Numbered from the stretch's first letter, positions 1 to 9,191 are shown. The stretch: 64,000 nt of DNA from Hymenobacter rigui (GCF_003944715.1 NZ_RWIT01000006.1:176260-240259), one strand, 5' to 3'. Notes: generated from the letters alone by a model not told the origin. Made by a program: numbers and translations.

Positions 1-1392
1 ATGGCCAAAGTCAAAACCCTCTTTTTCTGCCAGAACTGCGGTGCCCAATCTGTAAAATGGATTGGCCGCTGCCCCAGCTGCGGCGAGTGGAACACCTACG
101 TGGAGGAAGTAGTGGAGAAGCCCGATACGGCCACGGCCGCCAACGCCTGGAAGGCCTCTACCTCGGTGGGCAGCACCGCCGCTAAAGCCGCCAAGCCCAA
201 ACCCCTTGGCGATATTATTTACGAAGAAGAATCGCGCCTGAATACCCACGACCAGGAGCTGAACCGGGTGCTGGGCGGCGGCTTGGTTCCGGGCTCTTTG
301 GTGCTTATCGGCGGGGAGCCGGGCATCGGTAAAAGTACCCTGATGCTGCAGATTGCCATGCAGCTCAATGGATTACGAATTTTATATGTATCGGGGGAGG
401 AAAGCGAGCAGCAGATCAAAATGCGCGCCGAGCGCCTGGGCCGGCAACATCCGGGCCTCTACATCCTCACCGAAACCAACACCCAGAACATCTTCCGGCA
501 GATTGACCAGCTCCAGCCCAACGTGGTGGTGGTCGATTCCATTCAGACGCTGCACAGCACCATTGTGGAGGCGGGGCCGGGCTCCGTGAGCCAGGTGCGC
601 GAATGCACCACCGAGCTGCTCAAATACGCTAAGGATACCGGCGTGCCGGTGCTGCTCATCGGCCACATCACCAAGGATGGCTCCATTGCCGGCCCCAAAA
701 TTCTGGAGCACATGGTAGATACCGTGCTGCAGTTTGAGGGCGACCGGCACCTGACCTATCGCATCCTGCGCACTGTTAAAAACCGTTTCGGCTCCACTTC
801 TGAGCTGGGTATTTATGAGATGCAGGGTGCCGGTCTGCGGCAGGTAAGCAACCCCTCCGAAATTCTGCTCAGCCAGCGCACCGAAAGTCTCAGCGGCATT
901 GCCATCGGGGCCACAGTGGAAGGCAACCGGCCGCTGCTGGTGGAAGTGCAGGCGCTGGTAACGCCTTCCACTTACGGCACGCCCCAGCGTAGCGCCACCG
1001 GCTTCGATGCCAAGCGCCTGCAGATGCTGCTGGCCGTGCTGGAGAAACGCAGCGGCCTGCGACTGGGTCAGCATGATGTGTTTCTAAATATTGCCGGGGG
1101 CCTGCGCCTCGAGGATCCGGCGTTGGATTTAGCTGTGTGTGCCGCTGTGGTCAGTTCGCTGAATGATGTACCGATCCGCAATGAAATATGCCTGGCAGCA
1201 GAAGTGGGCCTAAGTGGTGAAATACGGGCAGTTAGCCGCCTGGATCAGCGCTTAAGTGAGGCCGAGAAGCTGGGCTTTGCGGAAATGTACATTTCGCAGT
1301 TCAACGCCAAAGGCCTGGACTTGGCCCGCTATGGTATCCGGGTACACCCCTCAGGCCGTTTGGATGAGGTACTGACGGGGTTGTTTGGCTAA
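1..1392 (+). CDS. radA: DNA repair protein RadA
   Basis: RadA/Sms is a RecA-like ATPase that drives branch migration during recombinational repair in the cytoplasm. The 463-residue protein has the full family layout: an N-terminal C4 zinc finger (C10, C13, C24, C27), a Walker A motif GGEPGIGKST at about residues 104-113 with Lys111, the RadA-specific KNRFG motif at about 260-264, and a C-terminal Lon-protease-like domain from about residue 285. Length is normal for the family. The ATG is the first base of the window, so the upstream promoter and neighbour cannot be seen; a start further upstream cannot be excluded, but the protein begins just before the zinc finger as RadA usually does. Confidence 0.97.
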   Translation: MAKVKTLFFCQNCGAQSVKWIGRCPSCGEWNTYVEEVVEKPDTATAANAWKASTSVGSTAAKAAKPKPLGDIIYEEESRLNTHDQELNRVLGGGLVPGSLVLIGGEPGIGKSTLMLQIAMQLNGLRILYVSGEESEQQIKMRAERLGRQHPGLYILTETNTQNIFRQIDQLQPNVVVVDSIQTLHSTIVEAGPGSVSQVRECTTELLKYAKDTGVPVLLIGHITKDGSIAGPKILEHMVDTVLQFEGDRHLTYRILRTVKNRFGSTSELGIYEMQGAGLRQVSNPSEILLSQRTESLSGIAIGATVEGNRPLLVEVQALVTPSTYGTPQRSATGFDAKRLQMLLAVLEKRSGLRLGQHDVFLNIAGGLRLEDPALDLAVCAAVVSSLNDVPIRNEICLAAEVGLSGEIRAVSRLDQRLSEAEKLGFAEMYISQFNAKGLDLARYGIRVHPSGRLDEVLTGLFG

Positions 1393-1685
1393 CCGGCAGG
1401 TCCGCGAAACAAAATGGTAATACACGCTCTCTTTGGTCTTAAATTGGTTAAATCCTGTTTTTTACCTGCGTGGTACCGTGCGTTTTCGCATCAGTGTTCA
1501 AAACTTTGGTATCGGTCAGGGGGTTACGAAAAAAGTAGCCTGTCGGATTGGACTTTCTCGACAGTTCTCTCGTATCTTCGGAGAAGGAATTGACTTTTAC
1601 CGCGAATCACCTGACCTCGCACCGCAAAAACCGCCCCCACGGTTATGCAGGGTCCGATTCCTCACTCCGCAACCGCTACCGACCA

Positions 1686-3137
1686 ATGGCCTATAGATCT
1701 ACTCTCACTGCTGCCCTGATCTGGGCCGGGTTGCTGGCCGCCCCGCTGCTGGGGCGGGCACAGGGAACCGTCATTCTCACGGGTAAAGTGAGTGGCCGCA
1801 CGACCGATACCGTGGCCGTATCGGTGCGCGAGAACCCCCTTGACATCAAGGAGCAGATTACTTACGCCCGCCTCGACAGCAAGGGCGAGTTCCGGCTGGC
1901 CCTGACTGTGAACGGCCCCACCCGCGCCGACCTGGTGTATGGTGATGACGTGGCGGATATGTTCCTGGAGCCTGGCAACCAGCTGGAAATCCGCTTCAAA
2001 GGCAACGACCTGGCGTCCTCCGTGCGCTACAAAGGCAAAGGCGCGGAAGCCAACACGTTCATGGCCGAAATGGACGACAAGTTTGTGGAAAACGACGGTT
2101 TCCAGGTACTGCCCGACAACATCATGCTGTACGAGGCCCCGTTCCTCACCTTTCTGGACTACCGCCGCAAGGAAGAAAATAAGTTTCTGGAAGATGGGGG
2201 AGAGGGCCTGAGCCAGGCGTTCAAGAACTATATCAAGGCCGAAATTGATTACAGCTACGCCAACGACCGGCTCACTTTCCAGGACCTGCGTGAACAGGTA
2301 GTGGCCACCGAGGGCCGCCTGAAAATGACGCCGGGCTATTACAGCTTTCTGGACGATAAAGCCCTGATCAATAACCCCGGAGCCGTGCAGAGTGAGATGT
2401 ACCAGGAGTTTCTGCTCAATTACATCCATTATCTGGCCATTACCAGCGGCAAGCAGCGCTCCGACCCCGACTTCTACCAGGTGTGCTATGACATGGCCAA
2501 AAAGCAGCTGAGCGGACCGGCCAAGCCCATCATTATGGGCCGGGTGCTGAAAGAGTCGTTCCGGTTCGGGCACGTGAAGCAGTCAGCCGCCATGCTGGAG
2601 GATTTCCGCTCCGTTGACAGTGCAAACGGCTACTACCCGGTGCTGAAGCAGGACTTCGATACGCATAAAGCCTTTGCCATCGGTGCCCCGGCCCCTGATT
2701 TCCGGCTGGTTTCCTCCACCGGTGATACCGTGAGCCTAAAGCAGTTTGCCGGCAAGCTGGTGTACGTGAACTTCTGGCGCACCACCAGCGGCCTGGCCCT
2801 GCGCGACCTGCCGTACGAGACGGAACTGGCCAAGAAGTTTGAGGGCAAGAACATCGTGTTTTTGAACATTGCTCTCGATGAAAATGAAGGTGCCTGGAAG
2901 CAGCTGGTTATCAGCAAGAAGCTGCCGGGTCTGCACGTGCGTACCAACGGGGGCATGCGCTCCGCCGTGGCCCGAGCCTACGCCATTCAGGATGTACCCA
3001 GCTACTTCCTGCTGGCCGAGGACGGTACTTTCCTCAACACCAAGCCCAAGCGCCTGAGCAGCCGCGCCGCCTACGACGAAATCAAGGAGTCGTTCGGGAA
3101 GGCCAACACCTACAGCAGCACGCTGCCGGGGCGGTAG
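1686..3137 (+). CDS. Secreted TlpA-like thioredoxin-fold protein lacking the CxxC
   Basis: A 483-residue exported protein. The ATG at 1686 is chosen because it puts a clean signal peptide (MAYRSTLTAALIWAG, then a hydrophobic stretch ending at GRAQ) at the N-terminus; an upstream in-frame ATG at 1548 would bury it. Residues about 25-110 look like the DUF4369-type beta domain often found in front of Bacteroidetes redoxins, the middle is helical, and from about residue 330 there is an AhpC/TSA/redoxin-type domain (FAIGAPAPDFRL). Where thioredoxins have WCxxC this protein reads W364-R-T-T-S, so both redox cysteines are missing and disulfide chemistry is unlikely. A perfect-stem terminator follows at 3167. 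It is probably a periplasmic binding or scaffold protein; its role is unknown. Confidence 0.85.
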   Translation: MAYRSTLTAALIWAGLLAAPLLGRAQGTVILTGKVSGRTTDTVAVSVRENPLDIKEQITYARLDSKGEFRLALTVNGPTRADLVYGDDVADMFLEPGNQLEIRFKGNDLASSVRYKGKGAEANTFMAEMDDKFVENDGFQVLPDNIMLYEAPFLTFLDYRRKEENKFLEDGGEGLSQAFKNYIKAEIDYSYANDRLTFQDLREQVVATEGRLKMTPGYYSFLDDKALINNPGAVQSEMYQEFLLNYIHYLAITSGKQRSDPDFYQVCYDMAKKQLSGPAKPIIMGRVLKESFRFGHVKQSAAMLEDFRSVDSANGYYPVLKQDFDTHKAFAIGAPAPDFRLVSSTGDTVSLKQFAGKLVYVNFWRTTSGLALRDLPYETELAKKFEGKNIVFLNIALDENEGAWKQLVISKKLPGLHVRTNGGMRSAVARAYAIQDVPSYFLLAEDGTFLNTKPKRLSSRAAYDEIKESFGKANTYSSTLPGR

Positions 3138-3166
3138 GCTATTCCACCCTCTGCCAGTAGTGCACC

Positions 3167-3209
3167 AGCGCCGCCTCTTGCTTTAGCAAGAGGCGGCGCT
3201 GTTTTTTTT
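3167..3209 (+). terminator. Rho-independent terminator
   Basis: A stem of about 15 bp (AGCGCCGCCTCTTGC pairing with GCAAGAGGCGGCGCT) with a tiny loop, followed by a run of T residues. It lies 30 bp after the stop of the TlpA-like gene. Confidence 0.9.
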
Positions 3210-3372
3210 AGGTATAGCCCGCTATACTTCACCTTACGGCCTTCCTGCCTGCTAGTGCCGAGGATTCTTTGCCGCAGCCAGAGCCCAGCCGCGCGTAGTG
3301 CCGTGGCCCCTGCCACAATGTAGCGTTGCGTTCCTGATTCTCACTGCGTAGCCTGCCCCACCGCGCTACCTA

Positions 3373-3645
3373 TTGCCTATTGCTAGCATACCCCGCACTG
3401 GCGGGTGTTATTTATCCTTTCACTTTTATCTGGCGCCTGCTCTACGCCGGCCTGCACGCCAGCATCTACAACGGCAACGTGGCGCTGCCCCCGCTGCCCA
3501 CGGCCACCCAAGCGCTGGCTGCCGGGGCCAAGCCCGGCCGCGTGGGGCTGGCCGCGTGGCCGCCGCCGAAGCGGCCGGGCTGTACCAGCTGCACGTGGGC
3601 CAAGGCATCCTGCTGGAGCGCCATACTCTGCAGGTGACCCGTTAG
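3373..3645 (+). pseudogene. Possible degraded coding remnant
   Basis: The 615-bp gap between the TlpA-like gene and the sigma factor holds the terminator and this stretch. One frame reads protein-like at its start (around residues IYNGNVALPPLP) and another at its end (GLYQLHVGQGILLE followed by a stop at about 3645), as if one reading frame had been split by a frameshift near 3550. There is no convincing start codon and I do not recognise a family. High GC alone can keep frames open here, so this is a weak call. Confidence 0.2.
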
Positions 3646-3752
3646 CCGATTGCAAAGAACAGAGCTGGTTTATTGATATAGTGCCTTGTTCTCCCTAGTG
3701 AGAATAGGGCACTTGCTTTTTTCCGGCCCCGATACCGTAGCTTGCATAAGCC

Positions 3753-4367
3753 ATGTTGTTCCGCCGCTCCCGCCCCGCACCCGCCGCCGAGCTGTCCGAT
3801 GAGGACCTGCTGCGGCGCTACCGTGCCCAGGGCGAGGTGGCCGATGTGGGCACGCTCTACGAGCGGCACATGAGCGGGGTGCTGGCCATTTGCCGGCGCT
3901 ACCTCCGCGACGAAGAAGACGCCCAGGATGCCGTAATGCAGCTGTTTGAGCAGCTGGTGCCCAAGCTGCTCCGGCACGAGGTGGAAAACTTCCCGCCCTG
4001 GCTGCATGCCACAGCCCGCAACCACTGCCTGATGGTGCTGCGCGCCCGGCAGCGGACGGGCCCGGCCGTGGTGCATTTTTCTGATGAGGCCGGTATGGAA
4101 TCGGTAGCGGCCCGGCATCTAACGGCCGACGACCCGGCCGAAGCCGAGCTGCACGAGCAGCACCTGCAACAGCTGGAACACACCCTCGCCGAACTGCCCC
4201 CCGGTCAGCGCCAGTGTCTGGAGCTGTTTTATCTGGAAAAGAAAAGCTACCGCGAGGTAGCCGCCCTCACCGGGTTCGACCTGAACGCCGTAAAAAGTCA
4301 CCTTCAAAACGGGAAGCGCAACCTGCGCCGCCTGCTGCAAGCCTCCGCCTCCGATGCCTCGCCCTGA
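3753..4367 (+). CDS. ECF-type RNA polymerase sigma factor
   Basis: A 204-residue sigma-70 family protein that would redirect core RNA polymerase to a small regulon. Region 2 is visible at about residues 15-75 (DLLRRYRAQG, then YLRDEEDAQDAVMQLFE) and region 4 at about 145-195 (LAELPPGQRQCLELFYL, YREVAALTG, AVKSHLQNGKRNL), joined by a linker as in ECF factors. Its last 14 bases overlap the start of the next gene, which encodes a membrane anti-sigma-like protein, so the two are almost certainly co-translated and act as a pair. The inducing signal cannot be read from the sequence. Confidence 0.92.
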   Translation: MLFRRSRPAPAAELSDEDLLRRYRAQGEVADVGTLYERHMSGVLAICRRYLRDEEDAQDAVMQLFEQLVPKLLRHEVENFPPWLHATARNHCLMVLRARQRTGPAVVHFSDEAGMESVAARHLTADDPAEAELHEQHLQQLEHTLAELPPGQRQCLELFYLEKKSYREVAALTGFDLNAVKSHLQNGKRNLRRLLQASASDASP

Positions 4368-5757
4368 TTCTACGTCCGCGTTTTCTGCCCCGGCCGGTGC
4401 CCACCTGCCCGTGGAGCTGCTGCGCCGGTACGTGGCCGGCGAATTGCCGCCCGCCGAGGAGCACGCCGTGGAAGCCCACACGCTAGACTGCGCCGTGTGT
4501 GCCGATCTGCTCGAAGGGCTGGAAATACAGCCTACCGCCGCGCACGAGGCCAGCATGGACACGCTACGCCAACGCCTGCACACTCGCGTAGCCGAGTTGG
4601 CTACTGAAACTGCTCCTGAGCCGACAGTAGTACCGTTGTGGGCGTGGCGGCCATTTGCGGCGGCGGCCGTGCTACTGCTGTCATTGGGCGTGGTAGGCTG
4701 GCTGACGATAAGCCGGTTGAATAGCTCCCCAGAAATTGCCCGCCAGTCGTTGCCGGCAGCAACGCGCCAGTCGGAGGTGGCGGCCACCGTTCGGCCGGCC
4801 GAACCAGCTGCTACAGCATCTCCGGCAGTGGCGGCCGTAACACCAAAAGCGCCAACCTCGCCGGTGCGGCGGCCGGTGCTGGCTCCCCGCTACCGCCGCC
4901 CGATTGTGGTGGCTGATGCGGAAACAGCACCGGAGCAGCCCGCCGACCTAGCTGGGTTGGCTGCTTTTGCTGATTCCCGCCCGGCAGCTGCTGCGGCTGA
5001 GGTGGCGGCAACGGTACCGGAGCCGGCAGCGGTGATGATGTCGAAAGCCGAGCCGGTGGCCGGTAACGCGGACGTAGCGGCGGCTCCGCAACCAGCGGCG
5101 GCGAAAGCCAAGATGGCGCGGGTGGCGGGCGTTGCAGCTGCCGCGCCGGCTGCGGCTCCTGAGGCAACCCGTACTATTCAGGGCCGCGTGACGGATAATG
5201 CGGGCCAGCCGCTGCCCGGGGCTACCGTGCTGGTACCCGGCACGCAGAACGGCACCAGCACCGACGCCGATGGTAAATTTCAGATGAGTGTGCCCGCGGC
5301 TACCGGGCAGTTACTGGTTACCTCTATTGGCTACACCAGTAAAACCCAACCCCTGCGCCCCTCCGATTCCACGTTGGCGCTGGCCCTGTCTCCCGATACT
5401 AAGCAACTCAGCGAGGTAGTGGTAGTGCGCCGCGAGGCTCCGCCCATGCTGCCCAGCATTTCGGCCACGCCGGCCGGGGGCTACGGTAAGCTGCGCCAGT
5501 ATCTGGCCGACAGCCTCGATTACCCCGAAAAAGCCCTCACAGACCGCCGCGAAGGTACCGTGCGCGTACAGTTCATAGTAGGAGCCGACGGCAAGCTTAG
5601 CGACTTTAAAGTGGTAAAATCCGTGTCGCCGGAGTGCGACGAGGAGGCCCTGCGCCTGCTGAAAGAGGGCCCCACCTGGTTCCCGGCCGTGCAGAACAAC
5701 CGCCGCACCGCCCGCAAAGTCGTCGTCAACGTCCCGTTCAAAATAGAGCAACGGTGA
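4354..5757 (+). CDS. Anti-sigma-like membrane protein with CarboxypepD_reg and TonB C-terminal domains
   Basis: A 467-residue protein with an unusual domain series. Residues about 37-53 carry a zinc-finger-like anti-sigma motif (HAVEAHTLDCAVCADLLE, an HxxxCxxC-type pattern). One transmembrane helix follows at about 90-112 (FAAAAVLLLSLGVVGWL), then a long Ala/Pro-rich linker to about 270. Next is a carboxypeptidase-like regulatory domain at about 273-345 (GRVTDNAGQPLPGATV), and finally a TonB C-terminal-like domain at about 375-467 (EGTVRVQFIVGADGKL). The start overlaps the sigma gene by 14 bp. The cytoplasmic N-terminus probably holds the sigma factor while the periplasmic part senses envelope state or contacts an outer-membrane receptor. 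Domain identities are read by eye; the coupling mechanism is inferred. Confidence 0.87.
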   Translation: MPRPDSTSAFSAPAGAHLPVELLRRYVAGELPPAEEHAVEAHTLDCAVCADLLEGLEIQPTAAHEASMDTLRQRLHTRVAELATETAPEPTVVPLWAWRPFAAAAVLLLSLGVVGWLTISRLNSSPEIARQSLPAATRQSEVAATVRPAEPAATASPAVAAVTPKAPTSPVRRPVLAPRYRRPIVVADAETAPEQPADLAGLAAFADSRPAAAAAEVAATVPEPAAVMMSKAEPVAGNADVAAAPQPAAAKAKMARVAGVAAAAPAAAPEATRTIQGRVTDNAGQPLPGATVLVPGTQNGTSTDADGKFQMSVPAATGQLLVTSIGYTSKTQPLRPSDSTLALALSPDTKQLSEVVVVRREAPPMLPSISATPAGGYGKLRQYLADSLDYPEKALTDRREGTVRVQFIVGADGKLSDFKVVKSVSPECDEEALRLLKEGPTWFPAVQNNRRTARKVVVNVPFKIEQR

Positions 5758-6006
5758 AGTGGTGATTTAGCGAGTTAGTGAAGTGGTAAATAGTCATTGC
5801 GAGGCGTAGCCGAAGCAATCCGTTCTTCAAGCAATTCGCAGCCTTGCCCCACGCAAAAGCCCCTGACGCCATAACTAGGCATCAGGGGCTTTCTGCGTTT
5901 CAGGGAGTAGAGCAGTGAAAAGGACAGATTGCTTCGGCTACGCCTCGCAATGACCATTTACCATTTCACTAACTCGCTAAATCACTAAATCACTAAATCA
6001 CTTCAC
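5755..6006. repeat. Composite nested inverted repeat filling an intergenic gap
   Basis: Outer arms (left 5755-5821, right 5927-6006) are inverted copies of each other. They include the GTCATTGCGAGGCGTAGCCG type end and 8-nt direct repeats of TAAATCAC near 5976-6002. Between them an inner hairpin at about 5853-5898 (AAAGCCCCTGACGCC against GGCATCAGGGGCTTT) resembles a terminator. The element starts at the stop codon of the upstream gene and ends three bases from the stop of the convergent downstream gene, so it occupies the entire gap. The same composite design recurs at 20431-20593 and in part at 30057-30254. Confidence 0.85.
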
Positions 6007-6008
6007 CG

Positions 6009-6296
6009 CTACCCGCTGTAGCCGCCGCCGCTTTCGGGTTCGGTGGCGCTGCCGCCAGCTTTGTCGTGGGTGGGCAGCTCGGGCTCGGTTTTCAGCTCTA
6101 CTTGGCTGTAGTCGGGGGCACCGTTGCCAGTGGTGGGTACTGCGGTTTCGTTAGTGGCCGAGGTGCCGCCTACGCGGGTGCTGGTGGACTCCTGGTTTTC
6201 GTGGTTAGGCGGCGTGACGGCGGCGCTTTGGTGAGCAGTCGGCGTGGCGGGCGAGGTAGACAGGGCGTCGGATTCGTCTTCGAAGGTCTTTTTCAT
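6009..6296 (-). CDS. Small disordered hypothetical protein
   Basis: A 95-residue protein beginning MKKTFEDESDALS, very rich in Ser, Thr, Pro, Gly and Glu, with no predicted membrane segment and no recognisable fold. Low complexity suggests an intrinsically disordered soluble protein. It is preferred over the antisense open frame because the start MKK and acidic/Ser-Thr composition resemble other small Bacteroidetes hypothetical proteins, whereas the antisense frame gives a Gly/Val-rich string. It lies convergent with the anti-sigma gene and divergent from fumC. No function can be assigned. Confidence 0.6.
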   Translation of the reverse strand: MKKTFEDESDALSTSPATPTAHQSAAVTPPNHENQESTSTRVGGTSATNETAVPTTGNGAPDYSQVELKTEPELPTHDKAGGSATEPESGGGYSG

Positions 6297-6418
6297 GGGA
6301 AGGGCAGATAAGTCGGATGGAAAGCTACTGGCCGGCTATACGCAGCCTGCGGGCTGGCGGCCGCGCCTGATACCCGCAGAATTTGGGGATTTTGGGTCGG
6401 GTACGGAGCCAGGTTGCG

Positions 6419-6426
6419 TACTTTTG
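6419..6426 (+). promoter_or_regulatory. Candidate -7 box for fumC
   Basis: TACTTTTG matches the Bacteroidetes -7 consensus TAnnTTTG, about 65 bp upstream of the fumC start. A TTTG at 6391 could be the -33 element, though the 24-bp spacing is longer than the usual 19-21. Confidence 0.45.
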
Positions 6427-6490
6427 CCCGGCGGCCCCGGCCGCAGCCTGTTTCCCTGTCACCTCATCCTCTTCTCACCCCACAAGAAGC

Positions 6491-7897
6491 ATGACGCAGT
6501 TCCGCACCGAGAAAGATACCATGGGCACCGTGCAGGTGCCGGCCGACGCCTACTACGGCGCCCAGACCCAGCGCAGCATCGATAACTTCCAGATTGCCCA
6601 GGACATCAACCGGATGCCCAAGGAAATCATCCGCGCCTTCGCCTACCTCAAGAAAGCCGCTGCCCTCACCAACCGCGACGCCGGCATCCTGCCCGCCGAC
6701 AAAGCCGAGCTGATTGGCCGCGTGTGCGACGAAATCCTGGAAGGCAAGCTCGACAAGGAGTTTCCGCTGGTGGTGTGGCAGACCGGCTCGGGCACCCAGA
6801 GCAACATGAACGTGAACGAGGTGGTGGCCTACCGCGGCCACGTGCTGCAGGGCGGCAGCCTCTCGGATGAGAAGAAGGTGCTGGCCCCCAACGACGACGT
6901 GAACAAGAGCCAGAGCTCCAACGACACGTTCCCGACGGCCATGCACATTGCGGCCTACAAAATCCTGGTGGAAACCACCATTCCCGGCATCGAGAAGCTG
7001 CGCGATACGCTGAAAGCCAAGTCGGAGCAGTTCATGCACATCGTGAAAATCGGCCGCACCCACCTCATGGATGCCACCCCGCTGACGGTAGGCCAGGAGT
7101 TCAGCGGCTACGTGTCGCAGCTCGACCACGGCCTGCGCGCCATCAAGAATACGCTGGCGCACCTTTCGGAGCTGGCGCTGGGCGGCACCGCCGTGGGCAC
7201 CGGCATCAACACGCCCGCCGGCTACTCGGAGAACGTGGCCAAGCACATTGCTGACCTTACCGGTCTGCCCTTCATCACGGCCGAAAACAAGTTTGAGGCC
7301 CTGGCCGCCCATGATGCCATCGTGGAAGCCCACGGTGCGCTGAAAACGGTGGCCGCTTCGCTGATGAAAATCGGCAACGATATCCGCCTGCTGGCCTCAG
7401 GCCCGCGCGCTGGCATCGGCGAGCTGCACATCCCCGACAACGAGCCCGGCTCCAGCATCATGCCCGGCAAGGTGAACCCCACCCAGTGCGAGGCCATGAC
7501 GATGGTAGCCGCTCAGGTAATGGGCAACGACGTAGCCATCAACATCGGCGGCATGAACGGCCACTTCGAACTGAACGTGTTCAAGCCCGTGATGATCTAC
7601 AACTTCCTGCACTCGGCCCGCCTCATCGGCGACGTGTGCGTGTCGTTCAACGACAAGTGCGCCGTGGGCATTGAGCCCTTGGAAGCCAACATCAAGAAGC
7701 ACGTGGATAGCAGCCTGATGCTGGTAACGGCCCTCAACCCGCACATCGGCTACTACAAAGCCGCCGAAATTGCCCAGACGGCCCACAAAAACGGCTCGAC
7801 CCTGAAGGAAACCGCCCTCCAGCTCGGCTACCTCACCGAGGAGCAGTTCAACGAGTGGCTGAAGCCCGAAGACATGGTAGGCGAGATTAAGAAGTAG
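6491..7897 (+). CDS. fumC: Class II fumarate hydratase
   Basis: FumC interconverts fumarate and L-malate in the citric acid cycle in the cytoplasm and needs no iron-sulfur cluster. The 468-residue protein has the superfamily signature [11 protein letters not shown] at about residues 320-330, the [11 protein letters not shown] segment and the [16 protein letters not shown] segment typical of fumarases rather than aspartases. The ATG at 6491 ([12 protein letters not shown]) gives the normal length; an upstream in-frame ATG at 6383 would add unrelated residues. A strong terminator at 7992 lies beyond a repeat that begins at the stop codon. Confidence 0.96.
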   Translation: MTQFRTEKDTMGTVQVPADAYYGAQTQRSIDNFQIAQDINRMPKEIIRAFAYLKKAAALTNRDAGILPADKAELIGRVCDEILEGKLDKEFPLVVWQTGSGTQSNMNVNEVVAYRGHVLQGGSLSDEKKVLAPNDDVNKSQSSNDTFPTAMHIAAYKILVETTIPGIEKLRDTLKAKSEQFMHIVKIGRTHLMDATPLTVGQEFSGYVSQLDHGLRAIKNTLAHLSELALGGTAVGTGINTPAGYSENVAKHIADLTGLPFITAENKFEALAAHDAIVEAHGALKTVAASLMKIGNDIRLLASGPRAGIGELHIPDNEPGSSIMPGKVNPTQCEAMTMVAAQVMGNDVAINIGGMNGHFELNVFKPVMIYNFLHSARLIGDVCVSFNDKCAVGIEPLEANIKKHVDSSLMLVTALNPHIGYYKAAEIAQTAHKNGSTLKETALQLGYLTEEQFNEWLKPEDMVGEIKK

Positions 7898-7992
7898 TTG
7901 TTAGTGCTTAGTTGATAGTGCACAGCGAGTGTTTCGATAAAACGGCCTAAGCACTATCAACTAAGCACTAGGCACTACCAACTAAGCACTAA
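7897..7992. repeat. Inverted repeat built of AGTGCTTAGTTG-type words
   Basis: The left arm (7897-7922) contains GTTGTTAGTGCTTAGTTG and the right arm (about 7948-7991) contains its complement repeated three times as CAACTAAGCACTA-like units. The element begins on the last base of the fumC stop. It belongs to the short-word tandem family also seen at 11032, 13609, 24025, 41447 and 46277. Confidence 0.8.
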
Positions 7993-8037
7993 ACAAAGCG
8001 CCGCTGCCTGATTCCGGGTAGCGGCGCTTTGTTTTTT
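7992..8037 (+). terminator. Terminator after fumC
   Basis: ACAAAGCGCCGCT pairs perfectly with AGCGGCGCTTTGT and is followed by TTTTTT. It directly abuts the preceding inverted repeat. Confidence 0.9.
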
Positions 8038-8077
8038 CGGCATCTTTACGCCGCACTCCCCAATTCATTCCGCCCGC

Positions 8078-8671
8078 ATGGATTTCTCCCAGGATATTCA
8101 GCTCGAAAACAACCGCGTGCTGCTGCGGCCCCTGCAAACTGCCGATTTTGAAGCTCTGCGCCCGGTAGCCGCTGCGCCGGAGCTGTGGGCTTACACCCTC
8201 ACCCGCGCTGACGACCCCATCAGTCTGGCTACGTACCTGACGGAGGCCACGCGGGGCCGGCAGCAGCAGCGCCGCTACCCGTTCCTGATCATCGACAAAG
8301 CCACCGGGCAGGTGGCCGGCAGCACTAGTTACTACAATGTGGAGGAGGCCGACGCCCGCCTCAGCATTGGTTACACCTGGGTAGGGGAGGCGTTTCAGCG
8401 CAGCGGCCTGAACCGGGCCGCCAAGCACGCCCTGCTGCGCCACGCCTTCGATGTGCTGGGCTGTGAGCGGGTGGAGCTGGAAACGGATTCGCGCAACCTG
8501 AAGTCGCAGCAGGCCATGCGCCGCATGGGGGCCACCGAGGAAGGCACGTTGCGCAGCCACCGCTACACCCAGGGCGGTATCCGCCGCGACACGGTCATTT
8601 TCAGCATCATCCGGCCCGAGTGGAACATGCTGCGCCAGACGGTTTTTCAGCAGTTTGAGGCCCGTGGCTGA
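8078..8671 (+). CDS. GNAT family N-acetyltransferase (RimJ/RimL type)
   Basis: A 197-residue acetyl-CoA-dependent acetyltransferase of the ribosomal-protein-acetylating (RimJ/RimL) branch. It begins with the typical LRPLQTADFEALRPVA entry strand, has SIGYTWVGEAFQRSGLN as the acetyl-CoA-binding segment and NLKSQQAMRRMGATEEG near the C-terminus. The substrate cannot be read; some relatives acetylate protein N-termini, others small amines. Its stop overlaps the likely GTG start of the downstream kinase gene, so the two are probably co-transcribed. Confidence 0.9.
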   Translation: MDFSQDIQLENNRVLLRPLQTADFEALRPVAAAPELWAYTLTRADDPISLATYLTEATRGRQQQRRYPFLIIDKATGQVAGSTSYYNVEEADARLSIGYTWVGEAFQRSGLNRAAKHALLRHAFDVLGCERVELETDSRNLKSQQAMRRMGATEEGTLRSHRYTQGGIRRDTVIFSIIRPEWNMLRQTVFQQFEARG

Positions 8672-9071
8672 GCCCAGTAAACCTACCCCGCGCCGTTTTC
8701 CGGCCCTGGTGCGCAAGCGGGCGGCCAGCTTCGGCTATGCTTTCCGGGGCGTGGTGGCGGCTCTGCGTACCGAGGTGCATTTGTGGGTTCACGCCGCGGC
8801 TACAGTGGTGGTAGTGGGGCTGGGACTATACTTTGGGCTGGCGCGCTGGGAGTGGGCCGCCGTGGCGCTGGCCGTGGGGGCCGTGTGGTGCGCCGAGCTG
8901 GTGAATACGGCCCTTGAAGCCGTAGTGAACCTGGTGTCGCCGGATTACCACCCGCTGGCCGGCCGGGCCAAGGATGTGGCCGCCGGAGCGGTGCTGGTAA
9001 TGGCCCTGGCAGCGCTGGTGGTAGGGCTGCTGATTTTCGGCCCGCGGGTGTGGGCTCTGCTGGCACTATGA
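8664..9071 (+). CDS. Diacylglycerol/undecaprenol kinase family membrane protein
   Basis: A 135-residue DgkA-type integral membrane kinase that phosphorylates a lipid alcohol (diacylglycerol or undecaprenol) in the inner membrane. After a basic N-terminus there is SFGYAFRGVVAALRTE, then three hydrophobic helices, with the family motif AVWCAELVNTALEAVVNLV (key Glu and Asn) at about residues 75-93. The ORF is open from a TTG at 8655; the GTG at 8664 (VAEPSKPTPRRF) is preferred as a more normal start overlapping the upstream stop by 8 bp. Which lipid it uses is not determinable. Confidence 0.88.
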   Translation: MAEPSKPTPRRFPALVRKRAASFGYAFRGVVAALRTEVHLWVHAAATVVVVGLGLYFGLARWEWAAVALAVGAVWCAELVNTALEAVVNLVSPDYHPLAGRAKDVAAGAVLVMALAALVVGLLIFGPRVWALLAL

Positions 9072-9191
9072 AGAAAGGCGTGAGCTACTGAACAATGGAT
9101 AGATAACTGCGTAACGCAGGTTTGTGTGCATCTTTGCCGCCCCATTGCGCGTGCGGATGCAGCGGTTCCCCGCCTAACTCACCTTCGACCT

